A DNA stretch of 64,000 nt. Source: Martelella sp. HB161492 (GTDB lineage Bacteria; Pseudomonadota; Alphaproteobacteria; Rhizobiales; Rhizobiaceae). The first letter of the stretch is position 1; each line of letters opens with the position of its first letter. Shown in pieces: positions 46,384-55,882 of this stretch. The translations under genes and the position numbers were made by a program. The notes under the pieces are model-generated. The model was not told the origin of the DNA and ran no database searches. It worked only from the letters and a program-made list of their open reading frames with translations. Location: NCBI RefSeq assembly GCF_013184775.1, contig NZ_JAATVV010000003.1, positions 310,001 to 374,000 of the forward strand, written 5' to 3'.

Positions 46384-47646
46384 TCACTTTTCCAGTTTGT
46401 CGATCATCGTCTGCGTAATCAGGCAGATGCCGTTATCCGTCCGCCTGAAGCGCTTGGAGTCGAGTTCGGGATCCTCGCCGACGACCAGGCCTTCCGGAAT
46501 CTGGACGCCGTGATCAATCACCACATTCTTGAGCCGGGCATGCCGCCCGATGTGAACGTGCGGAAGGATGACGGCGCCTTCAAGGCGGGAATAGGAATTG
46601 GCCCTGACGCCGGTGAACAGCAGGCTCTTGTAGAGCTGGGAACCTGAAATGATGCAGTCGCCGGACACAACGGAAGAAATCGCCGAGCCGCGGCGGTTCT
46701 CATCATCATGAACGAATTTCGCTGGTGGCGTGATTTCCGAATAGGTCCAGATCGGCCAGGATTTGTCATAAATATCGAGTTCCGGAACGATCGCCGTCAG
46801 ATCGATATTGGCCTGCCAATAGGCATCCACCGTTCCGACATCGCGCCAGTAGGACTGTTTTTCCTGGCTGGAGCGCACGCAGGATTTTGAAAAGCGGTGG
46901 GCGATCGCCTTGCCGTGCTTGACGATATAGGGAACGATATCCTTGCCGAAATCGCGGCTTGATGTCGGATCGGCGGCATCGCGGTGCAGGCACTCCGCCA
47001 GGAAGCTGGTCTTGAAGACGTAGATGCCCATCGAGGCAAGCGACATGTCTTCATTGCCGGGAATGCCGGGCGGATCGGCGGGTTTCTCGACGAAATCGAC
47101 GATCAGGTCATTTTCGTCGACATGCATCACGCCGAAGCCGCGGGCCTCTTCGCGCGGCACTTCCAGGCAGCCGATGGTGATGTCCGCGCCCTCATCGACA
47201 TGCTGGCGCAGCATCAGCTCGTAATCCATCTTGTAGACGTGGTCGCCGGCCAGAATGATCATATATTCGGGGCCGTAGGATTCGATGATGTCCAGGTTCT
47301 GGTAGACGGCGTCGGCCGTGCCCTCATACCACTGTGTCTCGGACACGCGCTGCGAGGCTGGCAGGACATCGAAGCTTTCATTGCGCTCGGGGCGGAAGAA
47401 GTTCCAGCCGAGATGCAGGTGACGGATCAGCGAATGCGCCTTGTACTGGGTCGCGACGCCGATGCGGCGGATGCCGGAATTGAGTGCATTCGAAAGCGCA
47501 AAATCGATGATCCGTGCCTTGCCACCGAAATAAACGGCGGGTTTGGCGCGCGTATCGGTCAGTTCCTTCAGCCGGCTGCCGCGGCCGCCTGCGAGGACGT
47601 AGGCCATCGCGTCACGGGCCAGTGGGTGACTATGTCGGTTGTTCAT
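46384..47646 (-). CDS. glgC: Glucose-1-phosphate adenylyltransferase GlgC
   Basis: This 420-residue enzyme makes ADP-glucose, the committed step of glycogen synthesis. The nucleotide loop is [17 protein letters not shown] and the substrate region contains [13 protein letters not shown]. The C-terminal left-handed helix domain includes [16 protein letters not shown]. The ATG at 47646 is preferred over earlier ones because it follows GGAGG. It is allosterically regulated in relatives. Confidence 0.95.
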   Translation of the reverse strand: MNNRHSHPLARDAMAYVLAGGRGSRLKELTDTRAKPAVYFGGKARIIDFALSNALNSGIRRIGVATQYKAHSLIRHLHLGWNFFRPERNESFDVLPASQRVSETQWYEGTADAVYQNLDIIESYGPEYMIILAGDHVYKMDYELMLRQHVDEGADITIGCLEVPREEARGFGVMHVDENDLIVDFVEKPADPPGIPGNEDMSLASMGIYVFKTSFLAECLHRDAADPTSSRDFGKDIVPYIVKHGKAIAHRFSKSCVRSSQEKQSYWRDVGTVDAYWQANIDLTAIVPELDIYDKSWPIWTYSEITPPAKFVHDDENRRGSAISSVVSGDCIISGSQLYKSLLFTGVRANSYSRLEGAVILPHVHIGRHARLKNVVIDHGVQIPEGLVVGEDPELDSKRFRRTDNGICLITQTMIDKLEK

Positions 47647-47662
47647 TCCATCCTCCCGCATC

Positions 47663-49876
47663 TTATTCTGGTTCAAGCATGATTGTCGCTAGCGGCGGCA
47701 GTGTCACACTTGCGGTAATGGCACCATCACCGTTGACATCAGCGCGGACGCGCCCGCCATTGCCCTTGCCGCTGCCGCCGTAGATTTCTGCATCGGTATT
47801 GAGAATCTCACGCCAGAAACCTGCCTTGGGGAGCGGAACATTGTAGAAATCACGCACCACCGGCGTGAAATTGCAGATCACGATGACCGGCTTTTCGCCG
47901 GGTGCTTTGCGCTGCCAGGCGAAGACGGAATTCTCGTGATCATCAACGATCAGCCATTCAAAGCCTTCCGGCTCACAGTCGCGGGCATGCAGTGCCGGTT
48001 TGGCCCGGTAGGTGAAGTTGAGGTCACGCACCAGCCGCCTGACACCTTCATGCATCGGATATTGCAGCAGGTTCCAGTCGAGCGAACGCGCTTCGCTCCA
48101 TTCGCTCCATTGGGCAAATTCCTGCCCCATGAACAGCAGCTTCTTGCCCGGATAGCCCCACATGAAAGCGTAATAGGCCCGCAGATTGGCGAATTTCTGC
48201 CAGTCATCGCCAGCCATCTTGGCAATCAGCGAGCCCTTTCCATGCACCACTTCGTCATGCGAAAGCGGCAGCACGAAGTTTTCGGTAAAGGCATAGAGAA
48301 GGCCAAAGGTGATTTCGGTGTGATGGTGACGACGATGGATCGGTTCGCGCGCCAGATAGGACAGGGTGTCATGCATGAACCCCATATTCCACTTGAAGCC
48401 GAAACCGAGACCGCCTTCATGCACGGGCTGTGAGACCTTGGGCCAAGCAGTCGATTCCTCGGCGATCGTCATCATCTCCGGGTGTTGCCCGTATACCGCC
48501 TTGTTGGTTTCCTGCAGGAAACGCACGGCGCCGAGATTTTCATTGCCGCCATATTCATTCGGCACCCATTCGCCATGCTTTCGCGAATAGTCGAGATAGA
48601 GCATCGAGGCCACCGCATCGACGCGCAATCCGTCGACGTGGAATATTTCGCCCCAGTAAAGCGCGTTGTTGAGCAGGAAGGAGGCGACCTCCGTACGGCC
48701 GAAATTATAGATGGCCGTGTGCCAGTCCGGATGGTAGCCCTGGCGCGGGTCTGCATGCTCGTAAAGAGCCGTGCCGTCGAACTGCCGCAACCCGTGTTCA
48801 TCGGTCGGAAAATGCGCGGGCACCCAGTCAAGGATGACGCCGATGCCCACCTTGTGGCAGCCGTTGACAAAGCGGGCAAGGCCTTCGGGTTCGCCGAAGC
48901 GCGCTGTCGGCGCATAGAGCCCGGTGGTCTGATAACCCCAGGAGGGGTCATAGGGATATTCGGAAACGGGCAGGAATTCGATATGGGTGAAGCCCATGTC
49001 GGCACAATAGGGGATCAGCCGGTCGCCCAGCTCGTCCCAGGTGAGGAACGAGCCGTCGTCGCCGCGCTGCCAGGAACCCGGATGCACCTCGTAGATCGCC
49101 ATGGGCTGCCGACGCTTGTCGGTCGTGCCCCAATGTTTGCGGTGTGCGGCATCATCCCATTTCTGCTTCAGTTCCGGCGCCGTGATCGACGCGGTCTTCG
49201 GCCGCAATTCACTGCGTCTTGCGAAGGGATCAGCCTTCAGGGGCTGCACATTGCCGTTAGGGCCGATGATCTCGAACTTATAGGCCGAGCCATCCATGAC
49301 ATCGGGTGCGAAGGTTTCCCAAACACCGGAATCCCGCCTGAGCCGCATCATGTGACGCCGGCCGTCCCAGTTGTTGAAATCGCCGACGACGGAAACGCGT
49401 TTGGCGTTGGGGGCCCAGACGGCGAAGTGATAGCCGGCGACACCCTGATGCACCATGGGGCGGGCGCCGAGCTTGTCGAACAGCCTCAGATGCGAGCCTT
49501 CACGAACGAAATAATCGTCCATCGGACCGAGAACCGGCCAGAAGCTGTAGGGGTCGGTGACAGTCCATTCGACATCCGCACGTGTGGCGCGGTAGCGAAC
49601 CGGGACAAAGCTGTTGAGGGAGACAGGACCGGCAAAGAAGCCGGCCGGATCGAGACATTTCAGGCTCCCAAGCGGGGTGCCGTCGAGGCTGAACGCCTCG
49701 ACTTTTTCCGCACCGGGAATGAAACAGCGCGCGACGTGGCCGCCGCCTGCTGTCTGCTGGATGCCAAGGACTGCGAAGGGGTCCCAATGTGTGGCATCAA
49801 GAATTCTGTCGATGTCCTCCCGCGACGGGGTGTCGCCCCGCTCCTTGTCCGGACCTTTTGATTCCGGCTTTTTCAT
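47663..49876 (-). CDS. glgB: 1,4-alpha-glucan branching enzyme GlgB
   Basis: This 737-residue GH13 branching enzyme introduces alpha-1,6 branches. Two CBM48-like N-terminal regions include [22 protein letters not shown], quoted in part as WDPFAVLG, and [18 protein letters not shown]. The catalytic barrel shows [22 protein letters not shown] and [13 protein letters not shown]. The ATG at 49876 follows GGAG and overlaps the glgP stop by one base. Confidence 0.96.
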   Translation of the reverse strand: MKKPESKGPDKERGDTPSREDIDRILDATHWDPFAVLGIQQTAGGGHVARCFIPGAEKVEAFSLDGTPLGSLKCLDPAGFFAGPVSLNSFVPVRYRATRADVEWTVTDPYSFWPVLGPMDDYFVREGSHLRLFDKLGARPMVHQGVAGYHFAVWAPNAKRVSVVGDFNNWDGRRHMMRLRRDSGVWETFAPDVMDGSAYKFEIIGPNGNVQPLKADPFARRSELRPKTASITAPELKQKWDDAAHRKHWGTTDKRRQPMAIYEVHPGSWQRGDDGSFLTWDELGDRLIPYCADMGFTHIEFLPVSEYPYDPSWGYQTTGLYAPTARFGEPEGLARFVNGCHKVGIGVILDWVPAHFPTDEHGLRQFDGTALYEHADPRQGYHPDWHTAIYNFGRTEVASFLLNNALYWGEIFHVDGLRVDAVASMLYLDYSRKHGEWVPNEYGGNENLGAVRFLQETNKAVYGQHPEMMTIAEESTAWPKVSQPVHEGGLGFGFKWNMGFMHDTLSYLAREPIHRRHHHTEITFGLLYAFTENFVLPLSHDEVVHGKGSLIAKMAGDDWQKFANLRAYYAFMWGYPGKKLLFMGQEFAQWSEWSEARSLDWNLLQYPMHEGVRRLVRDLNFTYRAKPALHARDCEPEGFEWLIVDDHENSVFAWQRKAPGEKPVIVICNFTPVVRDFYNVPLPKAGFWREILNTDAEIYGGSGKGNGGRVRADVNGDGAITASVTLPPLATIMLEPE

Positions 49877-52335
49877 CAAGCTCTCCAGATCTCCCGTGCA
49901 TATTCCCGGATCGTACGATCCGACGAGAACCAGCCCATGCGGGCGGTGTTGCGTATGGCCTTGGTGTTCCAGGCCGCCTTATCCGTCCAGATCGCGTCCA
50001 CCTCGCGCTGGGCTGCCGCATAGGCATCAAAATCGGCTGCGACCATGAACCAGTCGTGATCATATAGACCGCCGATCAGGTCCTTGTAACGATCTGGATC
50101 ATCATGCGAGAAAACCCCTGAGGCGATCGCGTTCAGCGCCTGGGATAGTTCGCGCGAACCTTCGATGATCTCGCGCGGGTTATGCCCCTCGGCCCTGACC
50201 TTGTCGACTTCCGCCGCGGTCATGCCGAAGATGACGATGTTTTCGGCGCCGATCCAGTCACGCATCTCGACATTCGCGCCGTCCAGCGTGCCGATCGTCA
50301 GCGCGCCGTTCAGGGCGAATTTCATGTTGCCGGTGCCGGATGCCTCCATGCCGGCGGTCGAAATCTGTTCCGAAAGGTCAGCCGCCGGGATCATCACCTC
50401 GGCAGTGGAGACGTTGTAGTTCGGAATGAAGACGACCTTCAGCAGGCCACGCACCGATGGATCATTGTTGATCACGCGGGCGACATCATTGGCCAGCTTG
50501 ATGATCAGCTTGGCATTGTGATAGCTCGGCGCGGCCTTGCCGGCGAAGAGCTTGACCCGCGGAACCCAGTCCATTTCCGGATGGGAGCGGATCTGATCAT
50601 AAAGCGCGACAGCCTCGATGATGTTCAGCAGCTGGCGCTTATATTCGTGGATGCGCTTGATCTGGATATCGAACATCGCAGAGGGGTCGATCCGCGTACC
50701 AAGCCGTCTGCCGATTTCGCCGGCCAGAACCACCTTGTTTTCACGTTTGATGGCGGCGAATTTCTCCTGGAAACTCGAATCCTCCGCAAGATTGTTGAGG
50801 TCCTGCAGCCGTTCCAGGTCATCCAGGAACCCGTCACCGATCGCATCACGGATAAGGGCGGTGAGCTTCGGATTGCACTCGTTCAGCCAGCGCCGCGGGG
50901 TGATGCCATTGGTCTTGTTGTTGATCCGGTCCGGGTAAAGGCGATGCAGATTGTAGAACACCGTTTCCTTCATCAGATCGGTATGCAGCGCTGAAACGCC
51001 ATTGACCGAATGCGAGCCGAGAAAGGCGAGATTGCCCATGCGCACGCGGCGCTCACCACCCTCATCGATCAGTGAGATCGAGCGGATCGCGTCATCGGCA
51101 GCGCTGCTCTCTTTGCGGGCCTTGAGCAGTATCTTGGCGTTGATGGCATAGACGAGCTGCATCAGGCGCGGGAACAGCCGTTCGAACAGCGGAACCGGCC
51201 AGCTTTCCAGCGCTTCCGGCAGGAGCGTGTGGTTGGTGTAGGCGAAGGTCTTGGTCGTCAGATCCCAGGCCGTGTCAAATTCGACGTCATATTTGTCGAT
51301 CAGAAGCCGCATCATCTCAACGACGGCAATCGAGGGATGGGTGTCGTTCAGATGGATCGCCACCTTTTCCGGCAGCAGCATGATATCCTTGAACTGCTCG
51401 ATGTGGCGGCGCAGCACGTCCTGCAACGAAGCGGACGAGAAGAAATATTCCTGGCGCAGGCGCAGTTCCTGTCCGGCGGGATTGGCGTCTGCCGGATAGA
51501 GGACGCGCGTCAGGGTTTCCGCCTTGGTGCTCTCCTGCAATGCGCCGATATGATCACCGGCATTGAACTTGTCGAGCAGGATCGGGTCGATCGCCTTGGC
51601 TGACCAGAGGCGCAGCGTGTTGATGCGCTTGGCGCGCCAGCCGACGACCGGCGTGTCATAGGCTTCAGCCAGCATGCGCTCGGCAGGCTTCCAGACATAT
51701 TTCGGTTCGTCGCCACCATTCTCGATGATCTGAACCGTGCCGCCGAAATTGATTTCATAGGCGGCTTCGCGGCGGTGGAATTCCCAGGGGTTGCGATGTG
51801 CAAGCCAGGTTTCCGGCAGTTCGACCTGCCAGCCATCGGCGATTTCCTGTCGGAAAAGGCCGTTAACATAGCGAATGCCATAGCCGTAAGCGGGTACATC
51901 GACCGTGGCGAGGCTTTCCATGAAGCAGGCCGCCAGACGGCCGAGGCCGCCATTGCCGAGCGCGGCATCAGGTTCCAGCTTGGCAATTTCGACCAGCGAG
52001 ACATTCAGATGCTCGAGCGCTTCATTGATCTGCTCGACCATCTCCATATTGGAGATCGCGTCACGCAGAAGGCGGCCGATCAGGAATTCGAGCGAGAGGT
52101 AGTAAACGCGCTTGGCGCCGGTGTCATAGGCCTGCCGGGTGGATTCCATCCACTTGTCGACGATGCGGTCGCGCACGGTCAGGCTGATGGCGCGGAGCCA
52201 GTCATGGGGCTCGGCAACGATCGTGTCCTTGCCGACAGTATAGGTTAGCTTTTCGAGAATATCCGCCGCGAGCTTCTTGGAATCAAAGGAGCGTGGCGTG
52301 GGAAGCGGCAGGTCGGGATTTGTCACTTGGCTCAT
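49876..52335 (-). CDS. glgP: Glycogen phosphorylase GlgP (GT35)
   Basis: This 819-residue enzyme releases glucose-1-P from glycogen using pyridoxal phosphate. The PLP lysine is in GMEASGTGNMKFALNGALTIGT and EPDAALGNGGLGRLAACFMES is the conserved N-terminal block (both quoted in part). It is the first gene of the glg operon. The 217-nt upstream region holds its likely promoter. The start at 52335 follows a GGAT. Confidence 0.96.
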   Translation of the reverse strand: MSQVTNPDLPLPTPRSFDSKKLAADILEKLTYTVGKDTIVAEPHDWLRAISLTVRDRIVDKWMESTRQAYDTGAKRVYYLSLEFLIGRLLRDAISNMEMVEQINEALEHLNVSLVEIAKLEPDAALGNGGLGRLAACFMESLATVDVPAYGYGIRYVNGLFRQEIADGWQVELPETWLAHRNPWEFHRREAAYEINFGGTVQIIENGGDEPKYVWKPAERMLAEAYDTPVVGWRAKRINTLRLWSAKAIDPILLDKFNAGDHIGALQESTKAETLTRVLYPADANPAGQELRLRQEYFFSSASLQDVLRRHIEQFKDIMLLPEKVAIHLNDTHPSIAVVEMMRLLIDKYDVEFDTAWDLTTKTFAYTNHTLLPEALESWPVPLFERLFPRLMQLVYAINAKILLKARKESSAADDAIRSISLIDEGGERRVRMGNLAFLGSHSVNGVSALHTDLMKETVFYNLHRLYPDRINNKTNGITPRRWLNECNPKLTALIRDAIGDGFLDDLERLQDLNNLAEDSSFQEKFAAIKRENKVVLAGEIGRRLGTRIDPSAMFDIQIKRIHEYKRQLLNIIEAVALYDQIRSHPEMDWVPRVKLFAGKAAPSYHNAKLIIKLANDVARVINNDPSVRGLLKVVFIPNYNVSTAEVMIPAADLSEQISTAGMEASGTGNMKFALNGALTIGTLDGANVEMRDWIGAENIVIFGMTAAEVDKVRAEGHNPREIIEGSRELSQALNAIASGVFSHDDPDRYKDLIGGLYDHDWFMVAADFDAYAAAQREVDAIWTDKAAWNTKAIRNTARMGWFSSDRTIREYAREIWRA

Positions 52336-52453
52336 TGTAGGGATCCGTCAATGAATAGCGATAAAGTAAAGAATGATCAGCCGGTTAGGACTGAGCCACC
52401 TGTCATGCGCGTCTTATGAGGCACAGTTTATGCACTGATGTGACGCAGTTGCA

Positions 52454-52549
52454 ATAAAGCCGCGTGCAACAAGACAAATTAATTTTGACGATTGGAAGAC
52501 AAGAACAGTTTTGCATGCAGTCCGACTTGTATGTAAGTCGCGGCTTTAT
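52454..52549. repeat. Long-range inverted repeat in the glgP leader region
   Basis: ATAAAGCCGCG (52454-52464) and CGCGGCTTTAT (52539-52549) are perfect 11-bp inverted copies 74 nt apart. They span most of the gap between glgP and the transglutaminase gene. They may form an extended hairpin or a paired operator. Confidence 0.45.
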
Positions 52550-52552
52550 GGC

Positions 52553-53440
52553 CTATTCCGCCGCTACAGGCACGACGTCAACGGCCTGGGTGGCCTGGTG
52601 TTCGCCATAGGTCTTGAGCACGCCGACCACCGGCGCGACATCGGAATAATCGCGGCCATAGCCGACAACGATATGATCGCTGCTGACCGTAATGTCGTTG
52701 GTCGGGTCGAATTCGATCCATCCCAGCCGCTCGCCGCACCAGACCCTGACCCAGGCATGCATGGCGTCCGCCCCTTCAAGCCGGGGCTTTCCGGGCGGCG
52801 GGATGGTTCTGAGATAGCCGGACACATAGCCCGCCGGAATGCCGAGACCGCGCAGGGCGCAGATCATCACATGCGAGAAATCCTGGCAGACGCCGCCCTT
52901 CAGCATGAAGGCTTCTGCGGGCGAGCTGTCGACCGTCGTTGCTTCCGGATCATATTTGAAATCGCGGTGGATCAGGCTGCATATTTCCCGGGCGATGTGG
53001 AACACGGTCATGTCCCGTTCGCTCAGGACCTGATGTCCATAGGCAACGATCTGCCGGTCAAAAGGGATACGCGGGCTGGGGGAGAGGAAGTGGTGCGGCG
53101 AATCCGCGCTCAAGGAAAGTGCGCGGCCATATTCCTCCCTGAGCACGGCGCGCGGCGGCGCATATTCGACGATCGGGCTCGGTGGTTCCACCGCAACGCG
53201 CGCCTTCATCATGATGGTGAAGCTTTCATGCGGCGGCGCAACAAGGGTGGAGATTGCAGGGTGGCCGAAGAAATCGACAAAGCCGTGCTCTTCGTCGGGC
53301 CGGGGATCGAAATTCACGCTGCCGGCGATCAGCCGCTGGTGCTTCGTGCCGGAAAGCGGCATGACGCGCGTGATGTGACGCGCCAGCGAGGCTGGCGTGT
53401 CATATGTATATTCCATCTTCAGTGACAGGTCGTAGAGCAT
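52553..53440 (-). CDS. Transglutaminase-like cysteine protease
   Basis: This 295-residue protein has an N-terminal beta domain (about 1-150) and a transglutaminase-like core. Cys is in MLKGGVCQDFSHVMI, His in ADAMHAWVRVW and Asp in IEFDPTNDI. No signal peptide is seen. In this family such proteins are usually peptidases acting with ATP-grasp ligases. It is the last gene of the three-gene cluster with the ATP-grasp and DUF2126 proteins. Confidence 0.9.
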   Translation of the reverse strand: MLYDLSLKMEYTYDTPASLARHITRVMPLSGTKHQRLIAGSVNFDPRPDEEHGFVDFFGHPAISTLVAPPHESFTIMMKARVAVEPPSPIVEYAPPRAVLREEYGRALSLSADSPHHFLSPSPRIPFDRQIVAYGHQVLSERDMTVFHIAREICSLIHRDFKYDPEATTVDSSPAEAFMLKGGVCQDFSHVMICALRGLGIPAGYVSGYLRTIPPPGKPRLEGADAMHAWVRVWCGERLGWIEFDPTNDITVSSDHIVVGYGRDYSDVAPVVGVLKTYGEHQATQAVDVVPVAAE

Positions 53441-53452
53441 GAATTCCCGTCC

Positions 53453-55882
53453 TCAAAGATAGGTCTGGGCCAGACAGTCGGAAAGCGCTTCCAGATCCAG
53501 CTCCAGCGCCTGAAGAAACTCCGGTGTCAGCGTGTCGGCCGTCATCACCGCCAAGCCGGATTGCAGCCGCATGGTCTCGCGATGCAGCGGTGACATCTGC
53601 AGTTGCGATGCCTGGCTCGGCAATTGCTCGACCTCACCCAGAAGCTCATTGAGCTGGAACAGGATCGAACGCGGATTTTGCGGATCAAGCGCCAGAAGGT
53701 CGGTGACCGTAACCCGGTCGGTATCAACATTGTAATGGCGGCGATGGGTCATGACGTTGTCGCCAATTTCCAGCAGCATGTCGAAGGCCCCGTCGGGCGC
53801 GTCTTCCCCGGAAAGGCGGGCAAGCAGCCGGGTCATGTGAAGGCCGCGTTCAAGATAGCGGCCAATCGACAGGAAACGCCAGCCGGTGGAGCGATACATG
53901 TTTTCATGCACCAGGCCGGCAAAGCCTGCGAGCTTGCGCAACAGCACGGTCGTCGCATGGGCGGCATCGTCACCGGGCTTGATGATGTCAACGAAGCGGC
54001 GCGTGGTCTTGGCAAGATCGCGCAGCGCCAGCCAGCCATCGGGCGAGAACCGGTCGCGGATATTGCCGGCGGAATAGACGGCGCTGTCGATGTCGCGCAG
54101 AAGCGCCTGGGGCAGGGCCGTTTCCGAAAGGTCGATACCGAGCGTCTCGAGATAGTCTTCGACTTCAGCCAGAAGCGGCTGCTCGCGATCGGCGATTTCG
54201 GCGAAGCGGCTGTGCCAGGCGCGCAGGATGCGCAAGGATCCTTCGGCGCGCTCGATGTAGCGGCCAAGCCAGAACAGGTTGTCAGCGGCCCTGCTCGGCA
54301 GGTTTGACGGGCGGTTGCGCGGCACACGCGATTCATGCGTCAAAAGGCTCGGCCGTGCCACCGGGGTCTGGCTGACGATCCAAACATCGGCTGCGCGGCC
54401 GCCGGTCTGCATGGCGAGGGCTGCGACATCGGCGCTGGAGCCGATCCGGGCAAAGCCGCCGGGCATGATGTGCCAGCCATTCTTGGTGCGGGCGGCAAAG
54501 ACACGCAGCGAGAAGGGGCGTGGCGTCAGCTTGCCGTCGACGAAGGCAGGTGCGGTCGAAAGCTTCACGGCTTCCTGGCCGACGAGGAAGGGGCCGCGCT
54601 TTTCCAGCCAGCGCTCGACCGAGCCGGGCCTGCGGTCGGCCAGTTTCGTGCCGGTGAAGGACTGGCCGTAATCATCGAAGAAGGGCATGCGCGAATAGGC
54701 CGGTCCGATCACCATATTCTGCAGGTTCTGCGCCACATGGTCGCGTTCCGCGCCACCGCCACACCACCATGTGGCGACGGAGGGTACCTTGAGCTCCTCC
54801 CCGAGCAGCCGCCGGGAAATCGCCGGCAGGAAAGCGAGCAGGGCGCGGGTCTCGACGATGCCCGAACCGAGTGCATTGACCATGGTGAGATTGCCGGCGC
54901 GGATCGCCTGAACCATGCCGGGCGTGCCGATGCGCGAATTCTGGTTCAGTTCCAGCGGATCGGTGTAGGACGCGTCAAGACGCCGCCACAGCACATTGAC
55001 AGGTCTCGGGCCGGCAACGGTGCGGACCATGACGCGGTCATTGGAGACGATTAGATCCTCGCCTTCGAGAAGCGAGATACCGAGATAGCGGGCAAGATAA
55101 GCGTGCTCATAATAGGTCTCATTGGCCGGACCCGGCGTCAGAACGGCAATCCGGCCTTCGCCATCGTTGTTTTCGGCCTGAAGCGCATCGCGAAACGCGC
55201 CAAAGAAGGAGGCAACGCGGTGGACATGAAGATCGCCGTAAATATCGGAGAATGCACGTGCCGTGGCGACACGGTTTTCCAGTGCGAAACCGGCACCCGA
55301 GGGCGCCTGGGCGCGATCGGCCAGCACCCACCAGTGACCATCCGGTCCACGGCCGATCTCAAACGACATGAAATGCAGGAAATGCCCGCCAGCGGGCTGA
55401 ATGCCGACGAGCGGGCGCAGGAATTCACTGTTTGCAGCGATCAGCGACGGCGGCAGAAAACCTTCCTGAACCAGCCGGTTTTCGCCGTAAAAATCCGCCA
55501 TCATCGCCTCAAGCAGATCGGCGCGCTGTTTCAGCCCCTCCGAAAGCATTTCCCATTCGCCTGCATCGATCAGAACCGGGATATGCGAGAAGGGCCAGGC
55601 ACGCGGGCCCTCCTGTCCGTCATAGGCACGGTAGAACACGCCGGCATCGCGCAGATAGCGATCGGCGCGGGCAAAGCGCTCGGCAAGCTCGTCGCCGGAC
55701 ATGGCCTGAAGCGCGTCAAGAAATGGCTTCCAGACAGGGCGCATGTTGCCTTCCGCGTCCACCATTTCATCGGGGACACCGGGAAGGGACCTGTAGTCCG
55801 CAGCATTCAAATCGGAGGAGGCGTCCGGCTCGGTTGCCTTCTCGTCAATTTCAGCCGCTCTGGCTGCCTGTGCTTCTGCCAT
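53453..55882 (-). CDS. Circularly permuted ATP-grasp / alpha-E domain protein
   Basis: This 809-residue protein joins a circularly permuted ATP-grasp domain (about 80-480) to an alpha-E helical domain (about 490-805). The former contains FLPPSLIAANSEFLRPLVG, VLTPGPANETYYEHAYLAR and DGKLTPRPFSLRVFAARTKNGW (in part); the latter begins SRAADNLFWLGRYIERAEGSLRILR (in part). ATP-grasp enzymes of this type are predicted to form amide bonds. Its start overlaps the DUF2126 gene stop by one base and its stop is 12 nt before the transglutaminase gene. Confidence 0.9.
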   Translation of the reverse strand: MAEAQAARAAEIDEKATEPDASSDLNAADYRSLPGVPDEMVDAEGNMRPVWKPFLDALQAMSGDELAERFARADRYLRDAGVFYRAYDGQEGPRAWPFSHIPVLIDAGEWEMLSEGLKQRADLLEAMMADFYGENRLVQEGFLPPSLIAANSEFLRPLVGIQPAGGHFLHFMSFEIGRGPDGHWWVLADRAQAPSGAGFALENRVATARAFSDIYGDLHVHRVASFFGAFRDALQAENNDGEGRIAVLTPGPANETYYEHAYLARYLGISLLEGEDLIVSNDRVMVRTVAGPRPVNVLWRRLDASYTDPLELNQNSRIGTPGMVQAIRAGNLTMVNALGSGIVETRALLAFLPAISRRLLGEELKVPSVATWWCGGGAERDHVAQNLQNMVIGPAYSRMPFFDDYGQSFTGTKLADRRPGSVERWLEKRGPFLVGQEAVKLSTAPAFVDGKLTPRPFSLRVFAARTKNGWHIMPGGFARIGSSADVAALAMQTGGRAADVWIVSQTPVARPSLLTHESRVPRNRPSNLPSRAADNLFWLGRYIERAEGSLRILRAWHSRFAEIADREQPLLAEVEDYLETLGIDLSETALPQALLRDIDSAVYSAGNIRDRFSPDGWLALRDLAKTTRRFVDIIKPGDDAAHATTVLLRKLAGFAGLVHENMYRSTGWRFLSIGRYLERGLHMTRLLARLSGEDAPDGAFDMLLEIGDNVMTHRRHYNVDTDRVTVTDLLALDPQNPRSILFQLNELLGEVEQLPSQASQLQMSPLHRETMRLQSGLAVMTADTLTPEFLQALELDLEALSDCLAQTYL

